Below are positions 47,272 to 55,919 of a stretch of 64,000 nt of DNA, piece after piece (positions within the stretch are counted from its first letter, which is position 1; each line of letters opens with the position of its first letter). Made by a program: the position numbers and the translations under genes. Origin of the DNA: Lederbergia wuyishanensis. Lineage in GTDB: Bacteria; Bacillota; Bacilli; Bacillales; Bacillaceae_C. Location: assembly GCF_022900255.1 (NCBI RefSeq), contig NZ_JALIRM010000006.1:122132-186131 (forward strand), read 5' to 3'. The notes under the pieces were generated by a model. The model did no database searches and had not been told where the DNA came from. It saw only the letters and a program-made list of their open reading frames with translations.

Positions 47272-48135
47272 CTACACCACACTTCTCTCTTTCATATATA
47301 TAGTTGGTGCTTCTCCAAAGTATTTCTTAAACGCCCTGCTGAAGGAATAGGCATCGGAGTATCCGACAGATAAGGCGATTTCCGTAATACTATAGTTATT
47401 GTGTTGCATCATGTCGTAGGATTTTTCCATTTTTAGTTTTTGAATATAGTTTCTTGGTGTGCAATCCAAAATCTCTGTGAATATTTTAGAAAAATAGGAA
47501 CGGTGTAGCCCGACGTGATGAGCGACTTCTTCTACTGTAATAGACTCGTCATAGTGAACACGGATAAAGTCCAAGCTTTTTTGTATTAAATATTCTGGTG
47601 TTTGATTGGATGGGAGACTTCTTTGATCAGCAAGTCCATAAAATATCTGATAGAGTAATTGATAGAGTCTGAAATATTCATTTGAGGCGATCTCTTGGTT
47701 TCTCAATAACTGTTGCATATTTTCCAAGGTCGCTTTCAGAACGTAACTCATCCTTTTCTTTAAAAAGGGCTTTTCCGGATGCATTCCTATTTTCTTTAAT
47801 GCTGTTACGCATGTTGGACCATTAAACGCAAGCCAGTGCATCTCTAATAAAGAATTGGAATCAAAACTTAATGTTTGATATTGATGGGGCATATGTGGAA
47901 AGATGGCGAAAATATCTCCGGCTTCTAAAACAGTCTCTTGATTCTTATATGTATATAAAACTTTGCCTTTGACAACAAAATGAATACTAAAATGTTCAAT
48001 CACGCGTGGTCCGATATGATAATTTGGTTTTGCGATATTATTTCCTACTTTTAATGGCCAAACCCCGCCCAAAAGGTCAAATTCTGACGGAAAATAAAAC
48101 TGGCAATCTATTAGTTCATGCTTCGTTTCTCGCAT
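47272..48135 (-). CDS. AraC-family transcriptional regulator
   Basis: Probable carbohydrate-responsive activator. The N-terminal half is a cupin-like sensor (HFSIHFVVKGKVLYTYKNQE and AGDIFAIFPHMPHQYQ). The C-terminal 100 residues hold two helix-turn-helix motifs: ITVEEVAHHVGLHRSYFSKI and the hallmark NNYSITEIALSVGYSDAYSF followed by FKKYFGEAPT. I start at 48135, where AGGAGG sits six bases upstream on the minus strand; an ATG nine codons further out has no such site. Length is 287 residues. It is divergent from the large hydrolase/solute-binding gene at 48545, its most likely target. Confidence 0.9.
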   Translation of the reverse strand: MRETKHELIDCQFYFPSEFDLLGGVWPLKVGNNIAKPNYHIGPRVIEHFSIHFVVKGKVLYTYKNQETVLEAGDIFAIFPHMPHQYQTLSFDSNSLLEMHWLAFNGPTCVTALKKIGMHPEKPFLKKRMSYVLKATLENMQQLLRNQEIASNEYFRLYQLLYQIFYGLADQRSLPSNQTPEYLIQKSLDFIRVHYDESITVEEVAHHVGLHRSYFSKIFTEILDCTPRNYIQKLKMEKSYDMMQHNNYSITEIALSVGYSDAYSFSRAFKKYFGEAPTIYMKERSVV

Positions 48136-48270
48136 GTTTTCCTCCTGATAGTGTTGTGACATATCTTTTATATTTCAAATTCTTTTTTTTACAAAAACCT
48201 CCAAATTCCCTTTAAAGCTGCCAACATAATTTCTCATCTTTTTCTAACAAGTTACAAATGGATATGAAAA

Positions 48271-48287
48271 AATGACATATTGTCATT
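48271..48287. promoter_or_regulatory. Palindromic operator-like site
   Basis: AATGACA TAT TGTCATT is a perfect 7-bp inverted repeat in the divergent intergenic region, six bases before a cre-like site. It may bind a regulator; AraC proteins usually prefer direct repeats, so the identity of the binder is open. Confidence 0.4.
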
Positions 48288-48292
48288 TTGGG

Positions 48293-48306
48293 TAAAAACG
48301 CTTTCA
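48293..48306 (+). promoter_or_regulatory. Catabolite-responsive element (cre) candidate
   Basis: TAAAAACGCTTTCA matches 13 of 14 positions of the CcpA consensus TGWAANCGNTNWCA. It lies 238 bases before the 48545 start codon and suggests glucose repression. Confidence 0.6.
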
Positions 48307-48391
48307 AATACACTTAACGTTAGGAGAATTCTAGAAAAAAATAGGGAGGGACTTTCATTCTATAACGTACTATAAAAATCTGTTAGATGGC

Positions 48392-48452
48392 ATCCTGCAA
48401 AAGGTAGATTCATAAGTGTGCAGATAGTCATTTATTTAAGGCTTTGCAGGAT
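48392..48452 (+). repeat. 10-bp inverted repeat in the leader of the hydrolase/solute-binding gene
   Basis: ATCCTGCAAA (48392-48401) and TTTGCAGGAT (48443-48452) are exact reverse complements 41 bases apart, about 90 bases before the start codon. It could form an mRNA hairpin or be a split operator. There is no T tract. Confidence 0.6.
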
Positions 48453-48544
48453 ATTTTGGAGAGCATTGAAAAAGTCGGGTTCATTGAACTAGTCTTTTCG
48501 CATTACAACCAAACTGAATATTTTTACAAAAGGAGGATTTGCTA

Positions 48545-51500
48545 ATGAGACAAACGATTGGAAGTAAAATGGTAATAATCACCTTTATTTTGCTTGTCTT
48601 TTCGCTATTCGGAAATTTAAATGGCGTGGGACAAACCGCCTCAGCCCAAAGCGAAGATATTGCTTATGTTTTAAACGAGGGATTTGATTCAGGGGACGAT
48701 TCTATTACTACAAATTTAGAAGCAATAAACCAATTTGTAAGTGAGAAAGGGAATTATCAAGTGGAAAGCATAGTTGGTGACTCTGCCTTAAAGTTAGGAA
48801 AGTCATCTTCTTCTGGGGAAACAATTCATTATCATCATACGAAGTTGAAACCTTCAACCAAGTATCGGATTCAATATAGGGCAAAGGTTGGGGCTGCGAA
48901 TCAAAATCTTGCCTATCAAATCTCGGGATATAAAAATAACGTCCCTAAAGATGTGAAACTAGCACTCAACTATATTGAGCATAATAGTATGAAAAATACA
49001 GATTGGTCTACTTTCTATTATGATTTTGAAACGAGTGAGGAAGGCACAAGTGCTTGGATTCAATTCCAAACACAGGCCGGAAGCACTGCGTGGATTGACG
49101 ATATCACCATTGAGGAAAAAGGGCAGGCAGATCCTCTTTTAACCAAACCTACTCTTTCTCGTGCTAGTAAAAGATTTATCGAAAATGGTTTGCAAATTCA
49201 AACGTGGGTTACAACAGATGAAGATAACAAAATAAGAGCATGGAAAAAACCACCTACTCCTGAAGATATCGTGGACCTAGGCATAACAGCTGTTCAATAT
49301 AACGATGCACCCAATTACAGTAAAGGGTTGCATGAACGTTATGCTAAGCTCCAAGAGACGACACCAGGCTTACCAGATTTAAAATGGGGAATGGCTTTTG
49401 CGCCAAACGCAAATCACCTTTCTTCCAATTATTTTGATAGTGACACCATTGCAAAGCATGAACCCAATAGAACCGGAGCACCAACGAAAGAGCAAAAAGA
49501 AAATGGGTTTTTAACAAAAAATCAGTTGGAGAATGTTGAAAACTTAATCAATATCGGATTTGGGGATGAAGAAAATTACTCAGATACACTGACACAGATT
49601 TTAAAAGATTGGTTCGATGTTACAAAGAAATTCTATCCGAATGTTTTAGTGCATCACAATGAGGTCGGCAATACACCTCCAGCCAATATCACATCAATTT
49701 CTACATTTAATGAAGAGATGTTGAGAAAATACGTCCGTACGGCAAAACCGGACTTTATCACGTATGATATGTATTACTTTAGAGAGAACAGGCAAAGCCA
49801 AGAAGTCGGCGGAACGGTTATTCCGTTCTATGATGATATAAATCGTTACCGAAAAATTGCCGCTGAAGGGTATGATGGTACAGGTCTATCACCTATTCCT
49901 TTCGGTAATTATATGCAAGGCTGGAGAACTGGACCGGGTGCCGCCACTCATGAAAAAAGAGGCGACGGTTGGTATGAAATGACGGAATCTCAAACATATT
50001 TAAGTGGATTTGCTAACTGGACATTCGGAGGAAAATGGTTGAGCATTTTCCGCTGGATTAAAGACAGCCCAATTTATTTGTTCACTGATTCTAGAGTTGA
50101 TGAAAATGGAAATCCGATTCCGTACCATATATACGATCAGACGAAAGAATTGATTAGACAAAGTCGAAACATCGGAGATCATCTGACTCGACTCAATAGC
50201 ACAGAAGTATCTATTCTTCCAGGACAACATATGGAAGGTGAAAAGGCAGTCAAAAATAGTCGTCCAAAAGATAACCCGGAATGGAATAAATCGCTAGATC
50301 AAGCTTTTATCGACAACATCGATGTGAAAAATCTTGGACCAACGAATGACGGATTAGATGGTGATGTATTCATCGGATACTTCGACCCACTTCCGGGTTT
50401 CGATACAACAGAATTTTTCACATCCACTTCTCCTAAATACTTTATGATTCTTAACGGATTGACACATGGGAATGGATTGCCAGCTGAAGAACAAATGGGA
50501 TCCAGCTATGAAACTCGCCAAGAAATCCATGTAACATTTGATCTAAGCGAAGGCATCAATCCAACCAAATTAAGAAAGGTAAGCCGCCTGACAGGAGAAA
50601 TAGAAGCTGTTCCTTTAAAAGTCAAAGAAAACGGAAAATATGAAATGACGTTGACCATTGGCGGCGGTATGGCAGATTTATATTTCTGGGAACTCGGTTC
50701 AATCAATAAAGATAATGTAAAACAAATCAAAGAAGAAACAACTGAAGACATTCGATTAACAGGCGATCCAAAGTATGCCAAGGATCGAGAAATTCGTGAC
50801 TTAGGTGGCAGGACTGTAACGATTGGGTGGATCAATGGAACAGAAAGTCCGATTCCACAACCATTAAATCATTTCGATTTCACTTTTAATAAAGACGCAA
50901 GCGGTAAATTGTTGCCACTCGCTAATCCACAGATCATGAGCTATTTCACCCGCTATTATGAAGTGAATATATGGAATCGCAGAGTGGAAAGAATCCAACG
51001 AGAGAGCAATGTAGACATTCAATTTGTTCCAGACATTAAGTGGTCCAAAGAAGAATTAATGGAAAATATCCGTAAAAAGAAAGCGGGCCAATCAGTACCA
51101 AATATGCCAGATATTCTTGTTGTACCGGATGAATGGACGTGGACAGGCCTTATTAAAGACGATATGATTTTGCCGGCAAGTTCATTTGACGAATTTGATT
51201 TTAGCGACAGAAAATGGAATAAGCCTTATAAAGCGATGACCACATATAATAACCAAACATATGGCATGTATGCTGGTCCAACGATGAATAGTGTCGGTTT
51301 GTTCGTAAATAAAAAGTTATTGGCTGACATTGGATTCTCAGAGAATCTAATGGGGATACAGCAAAACGAAAAATGGAATTGGGATAAACTACAAGAAATT
51401 ATTGAGCAATTCGAAAAATCATCGAATGCAAAAAATAAATATGTATTTGCAGATACGGAACAATTATTCAAACAAATGCTGTATTCCAATAATGCTGCAC

Positions 51501-52237
51501 CAGAATCACTCGATAACTTGGATGGAAACACTTTTAAATTCAATACAACCAATTTTAAACAAGCGGCTCAATTATATCATCAACTGTATAATGGTGATTT
51601 GATTGCCGAAAAGCCGGAAGCTGCAAAGGAAGATTGGGACATTGAAGAATTCAGCAAAGGCAATGTATTATTTTTAGTCAAACCATATAATCAAACGGTT
51701 GAGCAATTAAGAAAAGAATATAAAGTACAAGACGCAGTAATTGAAATGCAAGATGGATATTTCTTAGGACAACCAGCCAAAATTCCAGTAATCGTTGATG
51801 CGTTTGAAACAGTATATCCAGACGGACAACATGTAATGCCATCAGACGATTGGCAATTCCTATTCTTCCCAAAAGGTCCATCAGCAATAGATTATACGGC
51901 AATTATTGATCAACCATCGTATCCGGTCATGCTTTCTTCTGCTAAAGATCCTTCCGATGTAGCATACGTCTGGAATCAATTGAGTGAGGAATTTACGGGA
52001 GTGGAATACACCCGATTCTTAAGAAAATACCTCAATCAAAGGACAGCAGATAAAACGACTTTACAAAGAATCGGATTAAAAAATGGCGTGTGGGATGCTT
52101 ATGAAGGTACAGGAACATGGAATAACGTCATGGCCCCTGAGTTTATGTCATTTCTGAAAAAGGGAAATTGGAAGACATCAGACTTGGCAAAGTTGAATAA
52201 TAAGGTAAGGAAGAATGTAGAAGATAACGTAAAATAA
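48545..52237 (+). CDS. Secreted fusion: carbohydrate-binding and hydrolase-like region joined to an ABC solute-binding domain
   Basis: A 1,230-residue exported protein. A signal peptide covers residues 1-35, cut near TASA; there is no lipobox. Residues 38-190 look like a jelly-roll carbohydrate-binding module (NEGFDSGDD, STKYRIQYRAKVG). Residues about 200-715 form a region I do not recognise with confidence, rich in Trp and Tyr (LGITAVQYNDAPNYSKG, FITYDMYYFRENR, FANWTFGGKWLSIFRW) and ending in ADLYFWELG; it reads like a TIM-barrel glycosidase with a beta cap. From 753 a complete extracellular solute-binding domain follows (MPDILVVPDEWTWTGLIKDD, TYNNQTYGMYAGPTMNSVGL). I start at ATG 48545, eight bases after AGGAGG. 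No permease gene adjoins it. Confidence 0.75.
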   Translation: MRQTIGSKMVIITFILLVFSLFGNLNGVGQTASAQSEDIAYVLNEGFDSGDDSITTNLEAINQFVSEKGNYQVESIVGDSALKLGKSSSSGETIHYHHTKLKPSTKYRIQYRAKVGAANQNLAYQISGYKNNVPKDVKLALNYIEHNSMKNTDWSTFYYDFETSEEGTSAWIQFQTQAGSTAWIDDITIEEKGQADPLLTKPTLSRASKRFIENGLQIQTWVTTDEDNKIRAWKKPPTPEDIVDLGITAVQYNDAPNYSKGLHERYAKLQETTPGLPDLKWGMAFAPNANHLSSNYFDSDTIAKHEPNRTGAPTKEQKENGFLTKNQLENVENLINIGFGDEENYSDTLTQILKDWFDVTKKFYPNVLVHHNEVGNTPPANITSISTFNEEMLRKYVRTAKPDFITYDMYYFRENRQSQEVGGTVIPFYDDINRYRKIAAEGYDGTGLSPIPFGNYMQGWRTGPGAATHEKRGDGWYEMTESQTYLSGFANWTFGGKWLSIFRWIKDSPIYLFTDSRVDENGNPIPYHIYDQTKELIRQSRNIGDHLTRLNSTEVSILPGQHMEGEKAVKNSRPKDNPEWNKSLDQAFIDNIDVKNLGPTNDGLDGDVFIGYFDPLPGFDTTEFFTSTSPKYFMILNGLTHGNGLPAEEQMGSSYETRQEIHVTFDLSEGINPTKLRKVSRLTGEIEAVPLKVKENGKYEMTLTIGGGMADLYFWELGSINKDNVKQIKEETTEDIRLTGDPKYAKDREIRDLGGRTVTIGWINGTESPIPQPLNHFDFTFNKDASGKLLPLANPQIMSYFTRYYEVNIWNRRVERIQRESNVDIQFVPDIKWSKEELMENIRKKKAGQSVPNMPDILVVPDEWTWTGLIKDDMILPASSFDEFDFSDRKWNKPYKAMTTYNNQTYGMYAGPTMNSVGLFVNKKLLADIGFSENLMGIQQNEKWNWDKLQEIIEQFEKSSNAKNKYVFADTEQLFKQMLYSNNAAPESLDNLDGNTFKFNTTNFKQAAQLYHQLYNGDLIAEKPEAAKEDWDIEEFSKGNVLFLVKPYNQTVEQLRKEYKVQDAVIEMQDGYFLGQPAKIPVIVDAFETVYPDGQHVMPSDDWQFLFFPKGPSAIDYTAIIDQPSYPVMLSSAKDPSDVAYVWNQLSEEFTGVEYTRFLRKYLNQRTADKTTLQRIGLKNGVWDAYEGTGTWNNVMAPEFMSFLKKGNWKTSDLAKLNNKVRKNVEDNVK

Positions 52238-52243
52238 AAGTTT

Positions 52244-52278
52244 AGAGCCTGTACTTGTGATACAGGCTCTAGTTTTTC
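52244..52278 (+). terminator. Strong rho-independent terminator
   Basis: Perfect 10-bp stem AGAGCCTGTA (52244-52253) and TACAGGCTCT (52261-52270), then AGTTTTT. Confidence 0.92.
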
Positions 52279-52317
52279 TATTTTACAATCCCTTATCAGG
52301 GGACCCTTTAAATTATC

Positions 52318-53034
52318 CTAATCTTCAACAAGTTTTTTTATTCCGTTTACCCATTGATGATAACCAATACCATTCAGATGGAGACCATCGAAAGTAAATT
52401 CTGGTTTTAACTGATTTTCTTTATTTGACATTAGACTAAATAAATCAATATAAGATACTTTTGTATCAGCAGTTAACTTTTTCAACCTTGAGTTTAGTTC
52501 TAATACATTTTTGCTCTTTACGCTATTTTTACGTAATTGACTGTTCATTGGTAATACACTTTGTACGAATATTGCTGTATTAGGTGAGTTTAACTTAAGT
52601 TCATTTAGGATAGTCGAAAAGTTAATTAAAATAGTATCAATATCAACATCTTTTCTTAAGTCGTTAATACCTACCATAATAAAAACTTTACTAGGTTGTA
52701 TGTTGTAAACTTGTTTTAACCTATGCAAGACACCGTCAGTAGTATCCCCAGAAATGCCTCTGTTTAAAATGTCATTCGTGATAAAATACTCATTCCATTC
52801 GCCATAATCAGTAAGGCTATCTCCTAAAAATACTACTTTGTTTGAATGAGACTCTCCTGACTCAAAAATACTCATTTTACCTAAATAAAAATCTGAATAA
52901 CCTTCAACAGTCTTAGCAGAAGTGATTTTAGCTTTTAAATTAGATAAAACACTTTTATCGTATATTAATAACAATCCAAATATTACAACAAAAACATTAA
53001 TTATCAATGAAAACCATAAAAGATATTTTTTCAT
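52318..53034 (-). CDS. SGNH/GDSL hydrolase with N-terminal membrane anchor
   Basis: Predicted esterase or acylhydrolase of 238 residues, held outside the membrane by an uncleaved N-terminal helix (residues 4-26). All SGNH blocks are visible: catalytic Ser in VVFLGDSLTDYGEW near 70, the oxyanion Gly in GISGDTTDGVLHRL, Asn in VGINDLRKD near 124, and the Asp-x-x-His pair in DGLHLNGIGYHQWV near 218. Such proteins remove O-acyl groups from glycans; here acetylated wall glycan or a plant polysaccharide would fit. It is convergent with the preceding large gene. A decayed relative lies directly upstream. Confidence 0.9.
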   Translation of the reverse strand: MKKYLLWFSLIINVFVVIFGLLLIYDKSVLSNLKAKITSAKTVEGYSDFYLGKMSIFESGESHSNKVVFLGDSLTDYGEWNEYFITNDILNRGISGDTTDGVLHRLKQVYNIQPSKVFIMVGINDLRKDVDIDTILINFSTILNELKLNSPNTAIFVQSVLPMNSQLRKNSVKSKNVLELNSRLKKLTADTKVSYIDLFSLMSNKENQLKPEFTFDGLHLNGIGYHQWVNGIKKLVED

Positions 53035-53116
53035 TTTTTTTACAAGTTCCCCCTAATTATACATGCATGTTTATATTACTATATTTTTACAAAAAATTAC
53101 ATAAAAATTAGGGGTA

Positions 53117-53250
53117 TTATCCTATTTTTATTCGACTAAAAATGTTTAAAATGCAATTTTCAATTCTTCCAGCTAATATTTTATGGCCAAATCCATTTGG
53201 ATGAAGTCCATCATCCGTTTCATCTTCAGTCTTATAGGAATAAGTATTAT
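53117..53250 (-). pseudogene. C-terminal relic of a second SGNH/GDSL hydrolase
   Basis: The minus strand reads TEDETDDGLHPNGFGHKILA, then GRIENCILNIFSRIKIG and a stop at 53117. DGLHPNGFGH is the catalytic Asp-His block of the family. The rest of the gene is missing, so it is a fragment of a neighbouring duplicate. Confidence 0.75.
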
Positions 53251-53276
53251 TAATAAAATTATGTCACACTGTAAAT

Positions 53277-53363
53277 TCGTTTCATTAAAGTTATCGGTTT
53301 TCCAACACTTGGCCTTGCGCCTATCACAATCAGATCCGAAGTCTTAAAGCCTCCCGTTAGATT
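53277..53363 (-). pseudogene. Fragment resembling replicative DNA helicase DnaB
   Basis: The minus strand reads NLTGGFKTSDLIVIGARPSV and then GKPITLMKR. LTGGF..SDLI.I.ARPSVGK is the Walker A region of DnaB-type helicases; the Thr after the Lys has become Pro. Nothing else of the gene is present. It is probably debris from a phage or plasmid. Confidence 0.7.
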
Positions 53364-53493
53364 TTATTCTGATAGAAGTATATATCATTTTATTTAGTAA
53401 CATTCATAAAAATATATGGTAGATGCCTATTCAAGTTACGGCAACGAAAAATGAAAGATTCATTCTATCTTTAAATTAATGGGAGGATTTAGT

Positions 53494-54426
53494 ATGAGGA
53501 GTATTCAAGTTAAGGGTGTGGATAAAAAAATCTCAAGTCTTGTCATGGGTTCAGGTGGCTTTACTCCGGACAATATGGAACGTGTAACGGATGTGTTAAA
53601 TCATTATTTAGAGATTGGCGGAAATACGATTGATACGGCTTTTATATATTATGGCGGGAAAAGTGAAGGATCAATTGGTATATGGATGGAAGAAAATAAG
53701 CGACGAGAAGATGTCAATATTTTAACAAAAGGTGCTCATCATAATGCTGATGGTCCAAGGGTCAGTAAGGAAGCGATTGATGAAGAATTGGAAATAAGCT
53801 TGGACAGGCTACGAACAGACTATGTTGAATTATATGCTCTTCATCGTGATAATCCGGAAGTGCCTGTGGGGGAAATTCTAGAAATATTAAATGCACATGT
53901 AGAGGCAGGACGAATTGGTGCTTTTGGCGGATCTAACTGGTCAATTGAAAGACTTCAAGAAGCGAATGACTATGCGGAAAAGCATGGTTTGGTTGGCTTT
54001 TCATTCAGCAGTCCTAACTTAAGTCTTGCAAAACCTAATGAACCATATTGGGCAGGGTGTGTATCTGTTGACGATCCAATGCTTGCCTGGCATGAAGGAA
54101 ATCATATGCCACTATTTTCGTGGTCATCTCAGGCGAGTGGTTTTTTTACAGGAAGATTTACACCTGAGGATCGCTCTCATAACGATATCGTCCGCGTCTA
54201 CTACAATGATAAAAATTGGGAACGATATCGTCGTGCCGAACAGTTGGCGAAAGAAAAAGGTGTAGAAACCGTTCAAATTAGTTTGGCTTATGTGTTAAAT
54301 CAATCCTTCCCAACCGCAGCTATTATTGGCCCGCAAAACAAGCAGGAAATACTATCTTGTAAACAAGCCATGGATATATCTTTAAGTGAAGAGGAAATGA
54401 AGTGGCTTGATCTCCGTATAGAATAA
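53494..54426 (+). CDS. Aldo/keto reductase
   Basis: NAD(P)H-dependent TIM-barrel oxidoreductase of 310 residues. The catalytic Asp and Tyr lie in NTIDTAFIYYGGKSEGSIG near 45-63, the Lys in ILTKGAHH near 78-85, and the barrel strands RLRTDYVELYALHRDNP near 110 and GAFGGSNWSIERL near 147 are typical. The cofactor end reads AAIIGPQNKQEILSC near 280. I start at ATG 53494, which has GGGAGG seven bases upstream; an ATG five codons earlier overlaps that site. Substrate is unknown. A sugar or sugar-acid role is inferred from the catabolic neighbours. Confidence 0.9.
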   Translation: MRSIQVKGVDKKISSLVMGSGGFTPDNMERVTDVLNHYLEIGGNTIDTAFIYYGGKSEGSIGIWMEENKRREDVNILTKGAHHNADGPRVSKEAIDEELEISLDRLRTDYVELYALHRDNPEVPVGEILEILNAHVEAGRIGAFGGSNWSIERLQEANDYAEKHGLVGFSFSSPNLSLAKPNEPYWAGCVSVDDPMLAWHEGNHMPLFSWSSQASGFFTGRFTPEDRSHNDIVRVYYNDKNWERYRRAEQLAKEKGVETVQISLAYVLNQSFPTAAIIGPQNKQEILSCKQAMDISLSEEEMKWLDLRIE

Positions 54427-54567
54427 AAGAAACGGACAAGGAGATTAACGTTGATCAAGATTCCTAGATTTCAGCACTAGATAATAAATAAATTTTGATT
54501 ATGATTCTCGAAATAAGAAATGACTTCACTATTTCTAATTAATCTATTACATTTAATTTTCTATGAT

Positions 54568-54680
54568 ATTTTAAGCGGAATTGTTAACAAATATAGATTA
54601 AGTTAGTATTTCGCATGATCACATTGACTACTTAGATCCATATGCATTGAGGCCATATATACATTCTTTGGGCATGAAGG
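54568..54680 (+). pseudogene. Relic of a UlaG-like metallo-beta-lactamase-fold gene
   Basis: A short frame reads SISHDHIDYLDPYAL, preceded by DNA that aligns base by base with the intact gene near 63200-63290: TTGTTAACAAATATAGATTA here against ATGTTAACAAATATTGATTA there. HDHxDxLDPYA is the metal-binding motif. One of the metal-binding histidines is Tyr here. Both ends are missing. Confidence 0.75.
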
Positions 54681-55027
54681 GCTTCAGTTATTATCAATGA
54701 TATGGACCATTTCCTACATTACAGTTGGAGGAAATCCCCAGAAACGTCAATACTATTATACTTTTTGGGGACTCTTTATTTTCTTGTTTAAATATGAATC
54801 ATTCTGTGTAGTGGAATATCTTCAAACAAAGGTGCTCTGATAATGTCTGGAAATCGACTTTTTTCAGCTCTACATTTTAATAAAATATCTATAATATTTA
54901 GATATTTTTGATGAAGGCTTTGACATAAAAAACACCCTCCTATAATAGAAAGGTGCTTATACGATCGAAAATTATCCCTTTACTGAAATTTTGAAATCAA
55001 TAAACTATTGTATGAATATAAACTCAC
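54681..55027. other. Intergenic region between convergent units
   Basis: Beyond the lactonase relic I see no gene in 54681-55027. A loose TCCCC/GGGGA inverted repeat is present near 54735-54770, and a terminator candidate for the minus-strand importer operon lies at 54926-54958. Confidence 0.4.
54926..54958 (-). terminator. Probable terminator of the importer operon
   Basis: On the minus strand, AAGCACC pairs with GGTGTTTTTT through a loop of about 16 bases. The stem is short but the T tract is good. It lies 70 bases beyond the last gene of the operon. Confidence 0.5.
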
Positions 55028-55909
55028 TTATCCTTTTATAGATCCTATCATAGCACCTTTAGCAAAGTGTTTTTGTAGAAAAGGATATACAACTAAAATA
55101 GGAACGGTTGCTACAATAATTGATGCCATTCTTACGGTGAATTCGGATACACTACTCTGCATCCCCATGCCAACTCCACTCGATGATTTTACCACTTGTG
55201 CAGTATTGCTAATGATATCTCTTAAAAATGCCTGAAGTTGCCATTTATCTTTATCTGAGATATAAAGAATGGTCGAGAAAAAATCATTCCAGTAGAAAAC
55301 AGCAATAAATAAACCAATTGTAGCTAATACCGGTTTAGATAGCGGCAATACAATCTTAAAAAATACCGTCAAATCATTAGCACCATCAATTTTTGCTGCT
55401 TCCTCAAGCGTATCAGGTATTCCTTTGAAAAAACTTCTCATTACAAAGATATTAAATGCACTTAATAAATTGGGAAGAATTAAGGCCCAATACGTATTCA
55501 TCAAATTTAACATTTTGACTAATAAGTAGCTAGGTACTAACCCTCCGTTAAACAGCATTGTAAATAATATTAAGAATGATACGAGTCCTCCGCCTCGCAA
55601 TCGTTTTTTGGAAATTGCATAAGCTGTCGTTGCTGTAAAAAATGTTCCTAGAAAAGTGCCAGCAAGCGTAACAATCACTGTGGTTTTGAGACTACTTAAA
55701 AATGACGAGTTATTTAATATTGCTTTATAAGCATCTAAGGAAAAACCGGCAGGAATTAGGAATAAACCTCCTCCAGCAGCAAGTTTAGCATCACTAATCG
55801 AACCCATCAATAAATACCAAAAAGGGTATATCATCAATATCAACAGCAATCCCATCAAGCCATAATTAAACATCGAAAACAACTTTTCACCTTTAGACAT
55901 ATGTATCAT
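55028..55909 (-). CDS. Carbohydrate ABC importer permease, LplC/YtcP-like
   Basis: Inner-membrane subunit of an importer for oligosaccharides. About six hydrophobic spans; the EAA loop that docks the ATPase reads IPDTLEEAAKIDGANDLTVF near 180-200, and the end AKGAMIGSIKG is typical of the family. I start at ATG 55909, six bases after GTGAGGTG, which overlaps the stop of the upstream permease gene; further in-frame starts lie inside that gene. Length is 293 residues. It is the last gene of the three-gene operon. No ATPase gene is present, as usual in Bacillales where a shared MsmX-type ATPase serves such importers. Confidence 0.9.
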   Translation of the reverse strand: MIHMSKGEKLFSMFNYGLMGLLLILMIYPFWYLLMGSISDAKLAAGGGLFLIPAGFSLDAYKAILNNSSFLSSLKTTVIVTLAGTFLGTFFTATTAYAISKKRLRGGGLVSFLILFTMLFNGGLVPSYLLVKMLNLMNTYWALILPNLLSAFNIFVMRSFFKGIPDTLEEAAKIDGANDLTVFFKIVLPLSKPVLATIGLFIAVFYWNDFFSTILYISDKDKWQLQAFLRDIISNTAQVVKSSSGVGMGMQSSVSEFTVRMASIIVATVPILVVYPFLQKHFAKGAMIGSIKG

Positions 55910-55919
55910 TTTTTTCACC

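Noticed and set aside
54735..54770. TCCCC/GGGGA inverted repeat as a terminator
   Set aside because: The stem is only 5-6 bp with a long loop, and no gene on either strand ends at it.
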